Assembly (NCBI GenBank): GCA_964423835.1
Contig: CAYRGJ010000019.1
Span: 1-62,631 of the forward strand
Reading direction: 5' to 3'
Length of the DNA stretch: 62,631 bases
Source of the DNA: JAFGCL01 sp964423835
GTDB taxonomy: Bacteria; Chloroflexota; Dehalococcoidia; UBA2247; RBG-13-53-26
The notes beneath the pieces were generated by a model. That model saw nothing but the letters and a program-made list of their open reading frames with translations. It ran no database searches and had not been told where the DNA came from. This document shows, in pieces, positions 9,094 through 17,638 of this stretch. The translations under genes were made by a program, and so were the position numbers. Position 1 is the first letter of the stretch; every line of letters begins with the position of its first letter.

Positions 9094-10011
9094 CTATGAC
9101 ATGACGGCTTCGACAAATGACTGCGGGTCGAATGGCGCCAGGTCCTCCACCGTCTCCCCCGTGCCGATGAAGCGCACCGGGATCTTGAGCTGGTCGCAGA
9201 TGGCCAGCACGATGCCGCCCTTGGCCGTGCTGTCCAGCTTGGTCAGGATGATGCCGGTGATGCCCACGGCCTCGGTGAAGTACTTGGCCTGGCTCACCCC
9301 GTTCTGGCCGGTGTTGGCGTCCAGCACCAGCAGCGTCTCGTGCGGGGCGGAGGGATCCACCCTCTGCACCACCCGCCTGATCTTCTTCAGCTCCTCCATC
9401 AGGTTGAACTTGGTCTGCAGCCGGCCCGCGGTGTCCACGATGACCACCTCGGTGCCCCGGGTCCTGGCCGCCTGGACGGCGTCGAACACCACCGCCCCCG
9501 GATCAGCCCCCGGCTGATGGGCGATGACCTCGACCCCTATCTCGTCCCCCCACCACTTGAGCTGGTCTATGGCCGCCGCCCGGAACGTGTCACCGGCCGC
9601 CAGCATGACCTTGCTGCCGTCTCTCTTGAAGGTGTAGCCCAGCTTGGCGATGCTGGTGGTCTTTCCGGATCCGTTGACGCCCACCACCAGGATGATGCGG
9701 GGCGCGGCGGCCGGCGCGGCCCCGCTGCCGTTGACCCGCAGCATGGAGGTCATCTCCTCCATGAGCACCGCCCGGACCTGCTGGCCGTCGCTTATCTTCT
9801 GCTTGTTGACCCGCTCCCTGACGCGGGTGATCAGCTTGTCCGTGGTCTCCACGCCGGTGTCAGCGGCAATCAGCAGCTCCTCCAGCTCCTCCCACAGGCC
9901 CTTGTCGATGGTCTGGCGGTCGAAGAGGCTGCTGATCTTGCCGAACCAGGTCTCTTTGGTTCGCTTGAGCGCCTGCTCGGTCTTCTTCTTGAAGGCATCG
10001 AAAAGCCCCAC
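9094..10011 (-). CDS. ftsY: Signal recognition particle receptor FtsY
   Basis: SRP GTPase docking ribosome-nascent chains at the membrane. I chose the GTG at 10011 (VGLFDAFKKK, preceded by AGGGGG) over an in-frame ATG ten codons upstream, giving 305 residues. The GTPase motifs are G1 GVNGSGKTTSIAKL, DTFRAAA, DTAGR and TKLDSTAKGG. The N-terminal acidic A domain of E. coli FtsY is absent, as in many bacteria, leaving only the NG domain with a lysine-rich amphipathic start that may bind lipid. It is followed closely by lgt on the same strand. Confidence 0.93.
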   Translation of the reverse strand: MGLFDAFKKKTEQALKRTKETWFGKISSLFDRQTIDKGLWEELEELLIAADTGVETTDKLITRVRERVNKQKISDGQQVRAVLMEEMTSMLRVNGSGAAPAAAPRIILVVGVNGSGKTTSIAKLGYTFKRDGSKVMLAAGDTFRAAAIDQLKWWGDEIGVEVIAHQPGADPGAVVFDAVQAARTRGTEVVIVDTAGRLQTKFNLMEELKKIRRVVQRVDPSAPHETLLVLDANTGQNGVSQAKYFTEAVGITGIILTKLDSTAKGGIVLAICDQLKIPVRFIGTGETVEDLAPFDPQSFVEAVMS

Positions 10012-10139
10012 GTTGCCCCCTGTCGTCAGACATGTTAGCACGAGCCCGGAGCACGGTCAAAGCCGTTGCAGCGTGCCAGGCGGCAGCAGCCCAGCCCGCC
10101 CGGTCCCGGGGCCGCCCGGTGTCCCCCGGCGCTCCCCGG

Positions 10140-12431
10140 CTAAGCCGTGTCCAGCACCGGAGTCTGCGCCTCGCACTTCTCTTCGATGGCGGCCTGCGCC
10201 GCCACCAGCCTGGCGACCGGTATCCGGAAGGCGCTGCAGCTGACGTAGTCGATGCCGATCACGTGGAAGTAGCGGATGGAACGGGCCTCGCCCCCGTGCT
10301 CGCCGCAGACCCCGATCTGGATCCCCTTCTTGTTCCGCCGGGCCCACATGATGGCGGTCTCCATCAGCCGGCCAACGCCCTTCACGTCCACGATCTCAAA
10401 GGGGTTGTCCTGCAGGATGCCCAGCCCGAGGTAGGTGGCCAGGAACTTCTTCTCGGCGTCCTCGCGGCTGAAGGAGTACACGGCCTGGGTCAGGTCGTTG
10501 GTGCCGAAGGAGAAGAAGTCCGCCTCGTGGGCCAGCTTGCCGGCCCGCATGCAGGCCCGGACCGTCTCCATCATCACGCCCACCTTCAACCCCGCGGCCT
10601 TGACGTGCTTCTTCACCCAGAGCAGCTCCTGCACCGTGATCACCTGCGGGATCATCACCGAGACATCCACCTTCATCTTGCCCTCCAGGGCGGCTTTGGC
10701 CTGAACGATGGCCTCCACCTGCATCCGGTAGATCTCGGGGTTGGTGACCCCCAGGCGCACCCCCCGGTGCCCGATCATGGGATTCACCTCCCGCAGCTCG
10801 CGTACCATTTCCTGGACGCTGGGGGCACTCGATTCGCTCTCCGACGGCAGGAACTCATGAAGCGGCAGGTCCAGCAGCCGGATGATGATGGGCAGCCCGT
10901 CCAGCTCACGGAATATGGCCTCGAAGTCCTCCACCTGGTAGCGGCGCAGTATCTCCAGCGACGCCATCCTCTCGCCCTCCGTCCGGGCCATGATGTACTC
11001 CCGGATGGCGGACAGGCGCTCCGGGGCATTGAACTGGCGCTCCGTGCGGCACAGGCCGATGCCCTCGCAGCCAAAGGCCTTGGCGGTGCGGATCATCTCC
11101 GCCGTGTCGGCGTTGGCCCGCACGCCCAGGCGGCGATGGGTGTCGGCCCAGCAGAGGAGCTCATTCAGCTCCGGGGTCACCTCCACCTCCTCCAGCGGAA
11201 GGGCCCCCAGGTAGACCGTGCCGCTGGTGCCATCGATAGTGATCTCCATGCCCTTGGTGACTACCTGGCTGTTGACCTCGAAGCGCTCCGCCTTGAGATC
11301 GATCTTGATGGTCTCGGCCCCGCAGATACAGGGCTTGCCCATGGCCCTGGTGACTATGGCGGCGTGCGAGGTCAGACCGCCCCGGGATGTGAGGACGCCG
11401 TCCGACGCGGCGATGCCCTGGATGTCGTCCGGGCTGGTCTCCGGCCGGACCAGGATGACCTTCTCGCTCTTCTCCGCCAGCCGCATGGCCTCCGTGGGAT
11501 GAAAGACCACCTTGCCCGAGGCCGCCCCGGGGGCGGCGTTGAGGCCGTGGGCCAGGGGCTCATGCTTGTTGGTGGACTTGATGCGCTTGTGCAGCAGCGC
11601 CTTGAGCTCCTCCGGCTTCACCCGCCGCAGCGCATCCTCCTGCGAGATCAGGTTCTCCTTGGCCATGTCCACCGCTATCCTCACCGCCGCCTGGCCGCTG
11701 CGCTTCCCGGCCCTGGTCTGCAGGATATACAGGGTCCCGGACTCGATGGTGAACTCCACGTCCTGCATGTCCTTGAAGTGCTCCTCCAGCTTGCGGGCCA
11801 CGCCCTGCAGCTCGGAGTACATCTCGGGCATGGCTTCCTGCAGCTCGCTGATGGGAGCCGGGGTCCGGACCCCGGAGACGAGGTCCTCTCCCTGCGCCCG
11901 GCCGATGTACTCCCCGAACAGCTCTGGGTCCCCGGTGCTGGCATTGCGGGTGAAAACCACGCCGGTCCCGGAGCGGTCATCCACGTCGCCCATGACCATG
12001 GCCTGGACGATAGCGGCCGTGCCTATGTCCCGGGGTATGCGGTTCAGCCGCCGGTACTCAACGGCCCGCAGGTTGTCCCACGAGCCGAAGATCTTCTTGA
12101 TGGCGGAGATCATGTGCTGCTTGCTGCGGATGTTGAGCATGGTGTCCATCATCCCGGGCATGGACACCGGGGCGGACGACCGGACGGACACCATCAGCCC
12201 GCCACCCATCTTCTTTCCGGCGGCCTGCTCCAGCCAGCGCAGGCCCTCCTCGATATCCTCGATGGGCAGGCGGCCGCTGCGCCGGTATTCGGCGTAGGCC
12301 TCTATCGACAGCACGAACCCGGGGGGCACCCGCAGCCCGATCTTGGTCATGGTGACCAGGTTGGCCCCCTTGTTGCCCAGAAGCATCTTGTCTTCACAAT
12401 CGTCGGTGAACTTGTAGACCGCAGCCACCAT
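10140..12431 (-). CDS. ppdK: Pyruvate, phosphate dikinase (compact form)
   Basis: Interconverts pyruvate, ATP and phosphate with PEP, AMP and pyrophosphate. The 763 residues contain the ATP-grasp N-terminus (LLGNKGANL, PVSMPGMMDT), the swivelling phosphohistidine domain (GGLTSHAAIV) and the PEP/pyruvate TIM barrel (GVCGEHGGE, GIDYVSCSAFR, with the catalytic cysteine in CGEHGG). Typical PPDKs are 870-910 residues. Here about 100 residues are missing between MMDTMLNI and IFGSWDNLRAVEYRRLN, the helical part of the nucleotide-binding domain; the rest aligns without interruption. GGAGGTG precedes the ATG, and a promoter with an 18-nt spacer lies just upstream. A true in-frame deletion is more likely than an assembly error, because both flanks are intact. 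Confidence 0.9.
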   Translation of the reverse strand: MVAAVYKFTDDCEDKMLLGNKGANLVTMTKIGLRVPPGFVLSIEAYAEYRRSGRLPIEDIEEGLRWLEQAAGKKMGGGLMVSVRSSAPVSMPGMMDTMLNIRSKQHMISAIKKIFGSWDNLRAVEYRRLNRIPRDIGTAAIVQAMVMGDVDDRSGTGVVFTRNASTGDPELFGEYIGRAQGEDLVSGVRTPAPISELQEAMPEMYSELQGVARKLEEHFKDMQDVEFTIESGTLYILQTRAGKRSGQAAVRIAVDMAKENLISQEDALRRVKPEELKALLHKRIKSTNKHEPLAHGLNAAPGAASGKVVFHPTEAMRLAEKSEKVILVRPETSPDDIQGIAASDGVLTSRGGLTSHAAIVTRAMGKPCICGAETIKIDLKAERFEVNSQVVTKGMEITIDGTSGTVYLGALPLEEVEVTPELNELLCWADTHRRLGVRANADTAEMIRTAKAFGCEGIGLCRTERQFNAPERLSAIREYIMARTEGERMASLEILRRYQVEDFEAIFRELDGLPIIIRLLDLPLHEFLPSESESSAPSVQEMVRELREVNPMIGHRGVRLGVTNPEIYRMQVEAIVQAKAALEGKMKVDVSVMIPQVITVQELLWVKKHVKAAGLKVGVMMETVRACMRAGKLAHEADFFSFGTNDLTQAVYSFSREDAEKKFLATYLGLGILQDNPFEIVDVKGVGRLMETAIMWARRNKKGIQIGVCGEHGGEARSIRYFHVIGIDYVSCSAFRIPVARLVAAQAAIEEKCEAQTPVLDTA

Positions 12432-12457
12432 AGCACCTCCACCTGGGAATACCCCAC

Positions 12458-12487
12458 ATGATATCGATGCCCGTTCGATACTGTCAA
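12458..12487 (-). promoter_or_regulatory. Promoter of ppdK
   Basis: Minus strand TTGACA (12487-12482), 18-nt spacer, TATCAT (12463-12458), 26 bp upstream of the ATG. It gives a short leader that includes the GGAGGTG ribosome site. Confidence 0.6.
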
Positions 12488-12603
12488 TAGGTGCATCCGA
12501 GAGCGAGAAGCTGGGTTGGGAACGATGGGCTGATGCGATGTAATGTACATTAAGGACGGTCAGGCCATTGAGACCGAAGCTCGAGAGGAGAGGCGCCGGC
12601 CGG

Positions 12604-13428
12604 TCACCTTGCCCGGGCCTGGCCCTCTTCCACGCCGGCGAGGTTGCCGATGAGGTTCACCAGGGACGATCCCTCCGGCACCAGCACCTTGGAGTTCTTC
12701 TCCAGGGCCGCCTGAGCGGTCTCCAGCTTCTTCAGCAGCTGGGCATTGCCCACGAAGTACTTCTCCGCGGCTTCATTCACCAGCCTGATGGCTTCCGCCT
12801 TGCCCTCCGCCTCAAGTATGGTGGCCTGCTTTACGCCTTCAGCCTGCTTGATGGCCGCCCTTCTCTGTCCGTCGGCCTGGGTCTCTGTAGCGGTGGCGAA
12901 GTCCACGGCGGCTATCTTCTCGTTCTCCGCCTTCACCACCTTGTTCATGGTCTCCTGAACGTCCTTGGGAGGGTCGATCTCCTTCAGCTCCGTGCGGACG
13001 ATGTCTATGCCCCACCGTGCCGTCTCCACCCTAAGGGTCTCCAGCAGCTGGGTGTTGATGGTGTTCCTCTCGCTGTTAGCCACTTTGAGGTCCAGCGTGC
13101 CGATGATGTTGCGCAGGGTGGTGCGGGCGAGGGCCACTATCTGGATCTGGTGGTTATTCACGTTGTATTGAGAGGCCTTGACGCTGTCCTCATCCATCTT
13201 GACCTTGAAGTACACCTGGGCGTCCACCCTGGCATTCAGCCTGTCCCGGGTGATGATCTCCTGGGCCTGGGCATCCACCATCTGCTCGGTGATATTGACC
13301 CTGACCACCCTGTCCACGATGGGGATCCTGACATGCAGTCCGGGCTGGTAGAACCTGTTGTAGTTGCCGAACCTCTCTACCAGACCCCTCTCCGTTGGCC
13401 TCAGTGTCACGAAAGGATTCAGGAACAT
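12604..13428 (-). CDS. SPFH/stomatin-prohibitin domain protein
   Basis: 274 residues preceded by GGAGGTG and a consensus-like promoter. The SPFH core (ERGLVERFGNYNRFYQPG through GIDIVRTELKEIDPP) is followed by an Ala/Glu/Lys-rich coiled-coil region with AAIKQAEG and EAEGKAEAIRLVNEA, typical of stomatin-like proteins. Unlike most stomatins there is no N-terminal transmembrane helix; the chain starts MFLNPFVTLRPTERG, so membrane attachment would be through a short hydrophobic hairpin or acylation. These proteins form oligomeric scaffolds in membrane microdomains and often act with NfeD proteases. No nfeD gene is adjacent, so the partner is unknown. Confidence 0.85.
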   Translation of the reverse strand: MFLNPFVTLRPTERGLVERFGNYNRFYQPGLHVRIPIVDRVVRVNITEQMVDAQAQEIITRDRLNARVDAQVYFKVKMDEDSVKASQYNVNNHQIQIVALARTTLRNIIGTLDLKVANSERNTINTQLLETLRVETARWGIDIVRTELKEIDPPKDVQETMNKVVKAENEKIAAVDFATATETQADGQRRAAIKQAEGVKQATILEAEGKAEAIRLVNEAAEKYFVGNAQLLKKLETAQAALEKNSKVLVPEGSSLVNLIGNLAGVEEGQARAR

Positions 13429-13513
13429 CGTTCACCTCCGCTCTGCATTGGGGCCATCATCCCCGCCACCTCCGCTTTCCCCTGCGGATCATCTGTCGTG
13501 GCTTTCGCTTAGG

Positions 13514-13543
13514 ACGATAGCATCAGCCAACATAGAGTGTCAA
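13514..13543 (-). promoter_or_regulatory. Promoter of the SPFH gene
   Basis: Minus strand TTGACA (13543-13538), 18-nt spacer, TATCGT (13519-13514), about 85 bp upstream of the ATG at 13428. Confidence 0.55.
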
Positions 13544-13653
13544 CCTAACCATCCCGAACCTCGGGAGGCGGCCGGCCCAGAACCATGGAGAGCGCCCCGG
13601 AAGGCCATATGGTTGAGCCGCCGAATCGGCTCGGGTAAAATGAAGTGTCTCGC

Positions 13654-13728
13654 GGGCCGGTAGCTCAGTGGAAGAGCACCTGACTTTTAATCAGGGTGTC
13701 GCGGGTTCGAATCCCGCCCGGCTCACCA
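13654..13728 (+). tRNA. tRNA-Lys (UUU anticodon)
   Basis: A full cloverleaf can be drawn. The acceptor arm GGGCCGG pairs with CCGGCTC (one G-U), the D-arm is TAGCTCAGTGGAAGAGCA, the anticodon stem CCTGA/TCAGG encloses loop CTTTTAA with anticodon TTT at 13686-13688, and the T-arm contains GGTTCGAATCC. Discriminator A is at 13725 and CCA is encoded at 13726-13728. The 3' 44 bases (13682-13725) are repeated exactly at 14557-14600, which suggests this tRNA gene has served as an integration site. Confidence 0.95.
13682..13725 (+). repeat. Direct repeat, tRNA-resident copy (candidate attL)
   Basis: 44 bp from inside the anticodon stem to the discriminator base of tRNA-Lys, identical to 14557-14600. 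Integrases commonly use tRNA 3' halves as core sites, restoring the tRNA and leaving a partial copy at the far end. The CCA and following bases are not repeated. Confidence 0.75.
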
Positions 13729-13984
13729 AGATCACCTTCCTCACGGATTCTACTGCTGAGGCGGACCCCTTTTGGCCCCTTCCTTCGGCAATTGTCCTAG
13801 TGTGAGGCAAGATCGTCTACACAGACTGTGCCGGGGATTTCGGCAAGAAAAGTCTCGCCGCCGCCTGATACCATAGGTCAGATGTTACCCCTGCGCCATC
13901 CCACTTCGGTTCGGAGAGGACCACGGTTTGACTTTGTCGGAGGCTCGGCGGTACGATTCATGGCGAAGCGCCGCAGGACGATCT

Positions 13985-14425
13985 ATGAAGTGTCTCACTT
14001 GCCACCAAGAGATGGTGGAGAAGCTGGAACAGACCAGAAGGGGACCGGTTTATTACGATGTCTGTGAGGCTTGTGGCGGCATGTGGTTCGACTTTGGCGA
14101 GTTGGACGCGATGGTCTTCCAACTGTACCAGAGTGTGGAGGCCTCGTCCCGCGACAAGGCAGACAACGTCTCGGAACCCGTGAGGCAGTGTCCGAGGTGT
14201 GAGAATCAGCCTCTGCTCAAGGTCTTCTTTCTCCGCTTCAGCAATATCCTCCTTGACTACTGCGAGAACTGCTATGGCTTCTGGCTGGACCGTGGGGAAC
14301 TGAGACGGATAAACAAGGAGTTGGCCGACCTGAAGAAGCAAGGCGGCGGTGACACTCGTGGCCTACTTCCTCCAGGGTCCCCGGGTTTCTTTGATCTCTT
14401 CTTGGGTTTCTTTGATCACAGGTAG
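13985..14425 (+). CDS. Double zinc-ribbon (zf-TFIIB-like) protein
   Basis: 146 residues starting MKCLTCHQEM; a longer in-frame start exists at 13928 but the Cys-rich domain begins at this ATG. There are two zinc-ribbon units, CLTC...CEACGGMWFDFGELD (residues 3-40) and CPRC...CENCYGFWLDRGELRRI (about 70-115); the CxxCxxxWxDxGEL pattern is that of zf-TFIIB proteins of unknown function. The C-terminus has two copies of GFFD, encoded by a 14-bp direct repeat (14383-14396 and 14404-14417). It is the only intact gene between the two tRNA-Lys repeats, so it may be cargo of a small integrated element. The function is not known. Confidence 0.7.
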   Translation: MKCLTCHQEMVEKLEQTRRGPVYYDVCEACGGMWFDFGELDAMVFQLYQSVEASSRDKADNVSEPVRQCPRCENQPLLKVFFLRFSNILLDYCENCYGFWLDRGELRRINKELADLKKQGGGDTRGLLPPGSPGFFDLFLGFFDHR

Positions 14426-14548
14426 TTCGGCAGTAGCCGACACCGACAGAATCTGACCCGCGACAGCCACCTTGCTGCAATAGGACTTGTCCAGCTTGGT
14501 CAACTCGGCAAGCTGGGAAACCGTCAGTTTGTGGATAATTCTGATCAC
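14363..14548 (-). pseudogene. HTH-like fragment, possible integrase or regulator remnant
   Basis: The minus strand encodes 61 residues beginning MIRIIHKLTVSQLAELTKLDKSYCSKV, which reads like the first helices of a helix-turn-helix (LTxxxLAxLTxLxKSYxSKV). The reading then becomes unlike any family and overlaps the zinc-ribbon gene's 3' end. It abuts the outer tRNA repeat, where an integrase or excisionase gene would be expected. I treat it as a degraded remnant; it could also be chance. Confidence 0.3.
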
Positions 14549-14556
14549 ACTGGAGG

Positions 14557-14600
14557 GACTTTTAATCAGGGTGTCGCGGGTTCGAATCCCGCCCGGCTCA
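14557..14600 (+). repeat. Direct repeat, orphan copy of tRNA-Lys 3' half (candidate attR)
   Basis: Perfect 44-bp match to the tRNA-Lys 3' half, beginning inside the anticodon stem and ending at the discriminator base. The sequence before it (CTGGAGG) cannot complete a tRNA, so it is not a second tRNA gene. Together with 13682-13725 it brackets 831 bp. Confidence 0.75.
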
Positions 14601-14649
14601 TTTCCCTTCCAGGCAACTTCTCTGCGCCAGTCCCCCGCACATGAGCCAC

Positions 14650-15621
14650 CTACGCCACCTTGAGGATATAGATGTTGTACTTCCCCTCATCCGCTGGCGC
14701 CGCTTCCCCAATGCCCGGGTCCTCTTCATCCGGCGGCCCGGGAGGTATCCACCCTCCAACGGCCAGCCTGGTTCCGTCAGGCGACCAGCTCAGGCTTTGC
14801 TCGAATACTGACTCGCCATTCTCGGTGAGCCGGACCACGTTCTGGCCGTCGCTGTCCATCACCAACACGTCGTAGACGTCATCGCGCACGGAAACGAAGG
14901 CGATTCTGCTGCCGTCCGGAGACCATACGGGTGTGCGCTCAGGGAAGGCATCCTCTGTCAGCCGGATCACGTCGCTGCCGTCGGCATCCATGACGTAGAT
15001 GTCAGACATCCCATCCCGGTTGGACACGAAGACAATCCTGCCATCGGGGGACCAGGAAGGGTCCTGGTTACTCGTGCCATCCGGGGTGAGCTGGACCGGC
15101 TCGCCCCCCTCGGCATCCACGACCATGATCGGGCAAGTGGAGTCGATGTGGAGGATCCTGGCAAAGAGGGTCTTCGTTCCCTCCGGTGAGAACGACGGAC
15201 TATCCACGGCCGAGGAATACAGCAAATCGTCGAGATTGTCGGACACCACGTATCTGCAATCACCCTGCAGATCCACGACGCCTATGCCGCCGAGCATGCT
15301 GCAGAACAGGATCTCGCCCGCGGGCGACCACGAGATGCCAGACAGGTACTCGCCCGACATCTCGGCTACCTGAACCCGATTGCCACCATCCGGGTCCATC
15401 ACCCAGATACCATGAGAAGTGACCGGCTCTCCTGAAGCGTAGATCTCGTACGTCGGGCGGGAGAAGAAGGCAATCAGGCTGCCGTCCGGAGACCATGCTG
15501 GAAGGCCGTCTATCGTCGATGCGCCGCGCGTGAGATTGACCATCTGGGGCCCGCCGCCGGAGCAGGAAATCACCAGGCACGCCAGTATGATGGCGCTGAC
15601 AGGAGCCAGTCGTCTGAGCAT
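14650..15621 (-). CDS. TolB-like PD40 beta-propeller lipoprotein (copy 1)
   Basis: The ATG at 15621 follows GGAGGGA; a GTG one codon upstream is less well spaced. A signal peptide (MLRRLAPVSAIILACLVISC) ends in a lipobox with Cys near residue 20, so the protein should be lipidated and held on the outer face of the membrane. It then has about six PD40/WD40-like blades with repeated PxWSPDGSxIAF motifs and IYVMDADG strands. The fold is a propeller used for protein or ligand binding; no catalytic motif is seen. A paralogue lies at 19613-20596, and 203 bp near the 5' ends of the two genes are identical. Confidence 0.85.
   Translation of the reverse strand: MLRRLAPVSAIILACLVISCSGGGPQMVNLTRGASTIDGLPAWSPDGSLIAFFSRPTYEIYASGEPVTSHGIWVMDPDGGNRVQVAEMSGEYLSGISWSPAGEILFCSMLGGIGVVDLQGDCRYVVSDNLDDLLYSSAVDSPSFSPEGTKTLFARILHIDSTCPIMVVDAEGGEPVQLTPDGTSNQDPSWSPDGRIVFVSNRDGMSDIYVMDADGSDVIRLTEDAFPERTPVWSPDGSRIAFVSVRDDVYDVLVMDSDGQNVVRLTENGESVFEQSLSWSPDGTRLAVGGWIPPGPPDEEDPGIGEAAPADEGKYNIYILKVA
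15337..15539 (-). repeat. 203-bp perfect direct repeat, copy 1
   Basis: Identical to 20312-20514, within the 5' parts of two propeller lipoprotein genes. Identity stops sharply at both ends while the rest of the genes diverge, a pattern of gene conversion or recent recombination. Confidence 0.85.
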
Positions 15622-15671
15622 CACTCCCTCCGATCACAGCCCGTACTTGGCTTCTCAGGACAGGATACCAC

Positions 15672-15806
15672 ATGACGGCTCAGGAGTTGGCGAAGCAGGC
15701 CGGCATGGCGGACTCCACGCTCTACCATGTGGAGAGAGGAGACTGGCTACCTTCGCTGAGGACCGTCAAGAGACTGTCCAAGATCCTCGGCGCGCCGGGG
15801 ATCCGG
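15672..15806 (+). pseudogene. Truncated XRE-family helix-turn-helix
   Basis: The plus strand encodes MTAQELAKQAGMADSTLYHVERG followed by DWLPSLRTVKRLSKILGAP, a nearly complete Cro/C1-type HTH. The frame upstream of the ATG also looks HTH-like (LLRTGYH) but has lost the usual beginning, and downstream the frame runs antisense into treZ without any domain. It is most likely a fossil of a regulator or toxin-antitoxin partner cut by insertion of its neighbours. A very short functional HTH peptide cannot be excluded. Confidence 0.55.
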
Positions 15807-15807
15807 G

Positions 15808-17613
15808 TCATGCCGCGCCTCCGAATCCGGCGGCCTGGCCCGGCTGCAGCTCAACCTCGTCCCCGCCGCAGGCCAGAGAGAGGGTGCGCCCGCTGCCCAG
15901 CCAGCGCCGGTCCTCGGTGTCGAAGAGCGCCGCCCAGGCTGCCCCAGGGCCCGACGGGAAAGGCAGGCGGGCCGCGGCCTCACCGTAGTTGGCCAGGAGG
16001 AGGTACCGCGACGCTGCGCTGGCCCAGGTCACCGACAGGGCGTTTCCGGCAACGTGAGCGCTCACCCGGGAGGGCCCGCTGGCGTCCATCCTCATCGTCC
16101 GCCGCAGCCGGATCAGCTCCCGGTGGAAAGCCAGCAGCACCTCATCCCCGGGCGTCCGTGGCCCGGTGAGCCTGGCCGAGGCAAAGGTGGCGGCATCCTG
16201 CGGGTCCGGCACGTTTTGGCCGCTCATGGAGAGCTCCGCCTTCCGGCCTTCCCTCACGGCCCGGACCAGCCCCTCGTCGGCCAGGTCCACGAAGTAGGGG
16301 AAGGGGGCCTGCTCGTTGTACTCCTGGCCCATGAAGAGAAGTGGCGTGAACGGCGAGAACAGCACGCTGGCCGCCAGCAGCTTCTGCTTCTCCGGCGGGA
16401 TGAGGCCCCCTATGCGGTCCCCCGAGGGCCGGTTGCCCACCTGGTCATGGTTCTGGCCGCAAACCACGAAGGCGCTGGTGCTCACCTCTCCGGCGCTGGC
16501 CCCCCGCCTGCGCTGGAAGAAGCCGGAGTACTCCCCGGCGTACACGAAGCCGCGGGCGAAAGCGCGCCCCAGGTCGCCGGCTCCGTTGAAGTCGGCGTAG
16601 TAGCCGTCCCTCTCGCCGGTGAGCGCCACGTGCAGCGCGTGATGGAAGTCATCGTTCCACACCCCATCCAGGCCCATCCCGCCTTCGGCCGTGGGCCGGA
16701 CCAGCCGGGGCTCATTCAGGTTGTTCTCGGCGATGAGGCACACCTGCCTTCCGACGGCGCGGGCCTCCGCCTGGACGGCCAGGAACAGCTCCCTGAGGAA
16801 GGGCTGGGGGGACATGTCCAGGATGGCATGGGTGGCGTCCAGCCGCAGCCCGTCGATGTGGAAGTCGCGGATCCAGCCGATGGCGTTCTCGATGAAGAAG
16901 CGCCGCACCTCGTCGCTCCCGGGGCCGTCGAAGTTGATGCCGGCGCCCCAGGGCGTGCGGTGCTCGCTGGAGAAGTAGGGGCCGAAATCGCCGGCGTAGT
17001 TCCCCTCCGGCCCGAGGTGGTTGTAGACGACGTCCAGTATGACCGCCATCCGGCGCCCGTGGCAGGCATCCACGAAGGCCATCAGGTCCCGGGGCCGGCC
17101 ATAGGTGTGGTGGACGGCGAAGGGGAACACCACGTCGTATCCCCAGTTGCGCTTCCCCGGGAACTGGCCCACCGGCATCAACTCGACGGCGGTTATTCCC
17201 AGGTCTGACAGGTAGTCCAATCGTTCCCCCGCAGCCTGGAAGGTCCCGCCGGCGGTGAATGACCCCGTGTGCAGCTCGTATATGATGTGCTCGGCCAGTG
17301 GGATCCCCTTCCAGGAAGCGTCCGTCCACTCGAAGTCCGGACTGCAAACCTGGGACGGCCCGAAGACGCCCTCCGGCTGGAAACGGCTGGCCGGATCGGG
17401 CCTTTCCGGGGCGCCATCCAGGCGGTATCGGTAGGTTGCCCCTTCGGGCAATGCCGGCACGGCGGTGCGCCAGTAGCCCCTCTCCAGGCGCTCGGGCGCG
17501 AGACGCCTCTCTGTCGGAGACAGGATGTGCAGCTCAACCCCGCGCGCCTTCGGCGCCCACACCAGGAACTCCGTGACCTCACGGGTCCATCTGCACCCCA
17601 GCGTGCCGATCAC
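15808..17613 (-). CDS. treZ: Malto-oligosyltrehalose trehalohydrolase
   Basis: 601 residues, normal length for GH13 TreZ, which releases trehalose from maltooligosyl-trehalose. An N-terminal beta-sandwich (about 1-95) precedes the (beta/alpha)8 barrel. The nucleophile is in DGLRLDATHAI (about residue 255), the acid/base Glu in LIAENNLNEPR and the third acidic residue in NHDQVGNR. The family motifs YELHTGSFT and ELMPVGQFPG are present. The GTG start lies 25 bp after the upstream gene, with only a weak ribosome site. Its usual partner treY is not in the window, so the pathway must be completed elsewhere, or this copy may debranch other glucans. It sits in a region with signs of insertion. Confidence 0.9.
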   Translation of the reverse strand: MIGTLGCRWTREVTEFLVWAPKARGVELHILSPTERRLAPERLERGYWRTAVPALPEGATYRYRLDGAPERPDPASRFQPEGVFGPSQVCSPDFEWTDASWKGIPLAEHIIYELHTGSFTAGGTFQAAGERLDYLSDLGITAVELMPVGQFPGKRNWGYDVVFPFAVHHTYGRPRDLMAFVDACHGRRMAVILDVVYNHLGPEGNYAGDFGPYFSSEHRTPWGAGINFDGPGSDEVRRFFIENAIGWIRDFHIDGLRLDATHAILDMSPQPFLRELFLAVQAEARAVGRQVCLIAENNLNEPRLVRPTAEGGMGLDGVWNDDFHHALHVALTGERDGYYADFNGAGDLGRAFARGFVYAGEYSGFFQRRRGASAGEVSTSAFVVCGQNHDQVGNRPSGDRIGGLIPPEKQKLLAASVLFSPFTPLLFMGQEYNEQAPFPYFVDLADEGLVRAVREGRKAELSMSGQNVPDPQDAATFASARLTGPRTPGDEVLLAFHRELIRLRRTMRMDASGPSRVSAHVAGNALSVTWASAASRYLLLANYGEAAARLPFPSGPGAAWAALFDTEDRRWLGSGRTLSLACGGDEVELQPGQAAGFGGAA

Positions 17614-17638
17614 CGCCGCACCTGCCGCCGCCGGGCGC

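Noticed and set aside
10032..12461. 809-codon plus-strand frame across the dikinase gene
   Set aside because: Its protein is low-complexity (His, Gly, Leu runs) and the real PPDK is on the opposite strand.
14557..14600. Second tRNA-Lys gene
   Set aside because: Only the 3' half is present; the 5' acceptor and D-arm are missing.
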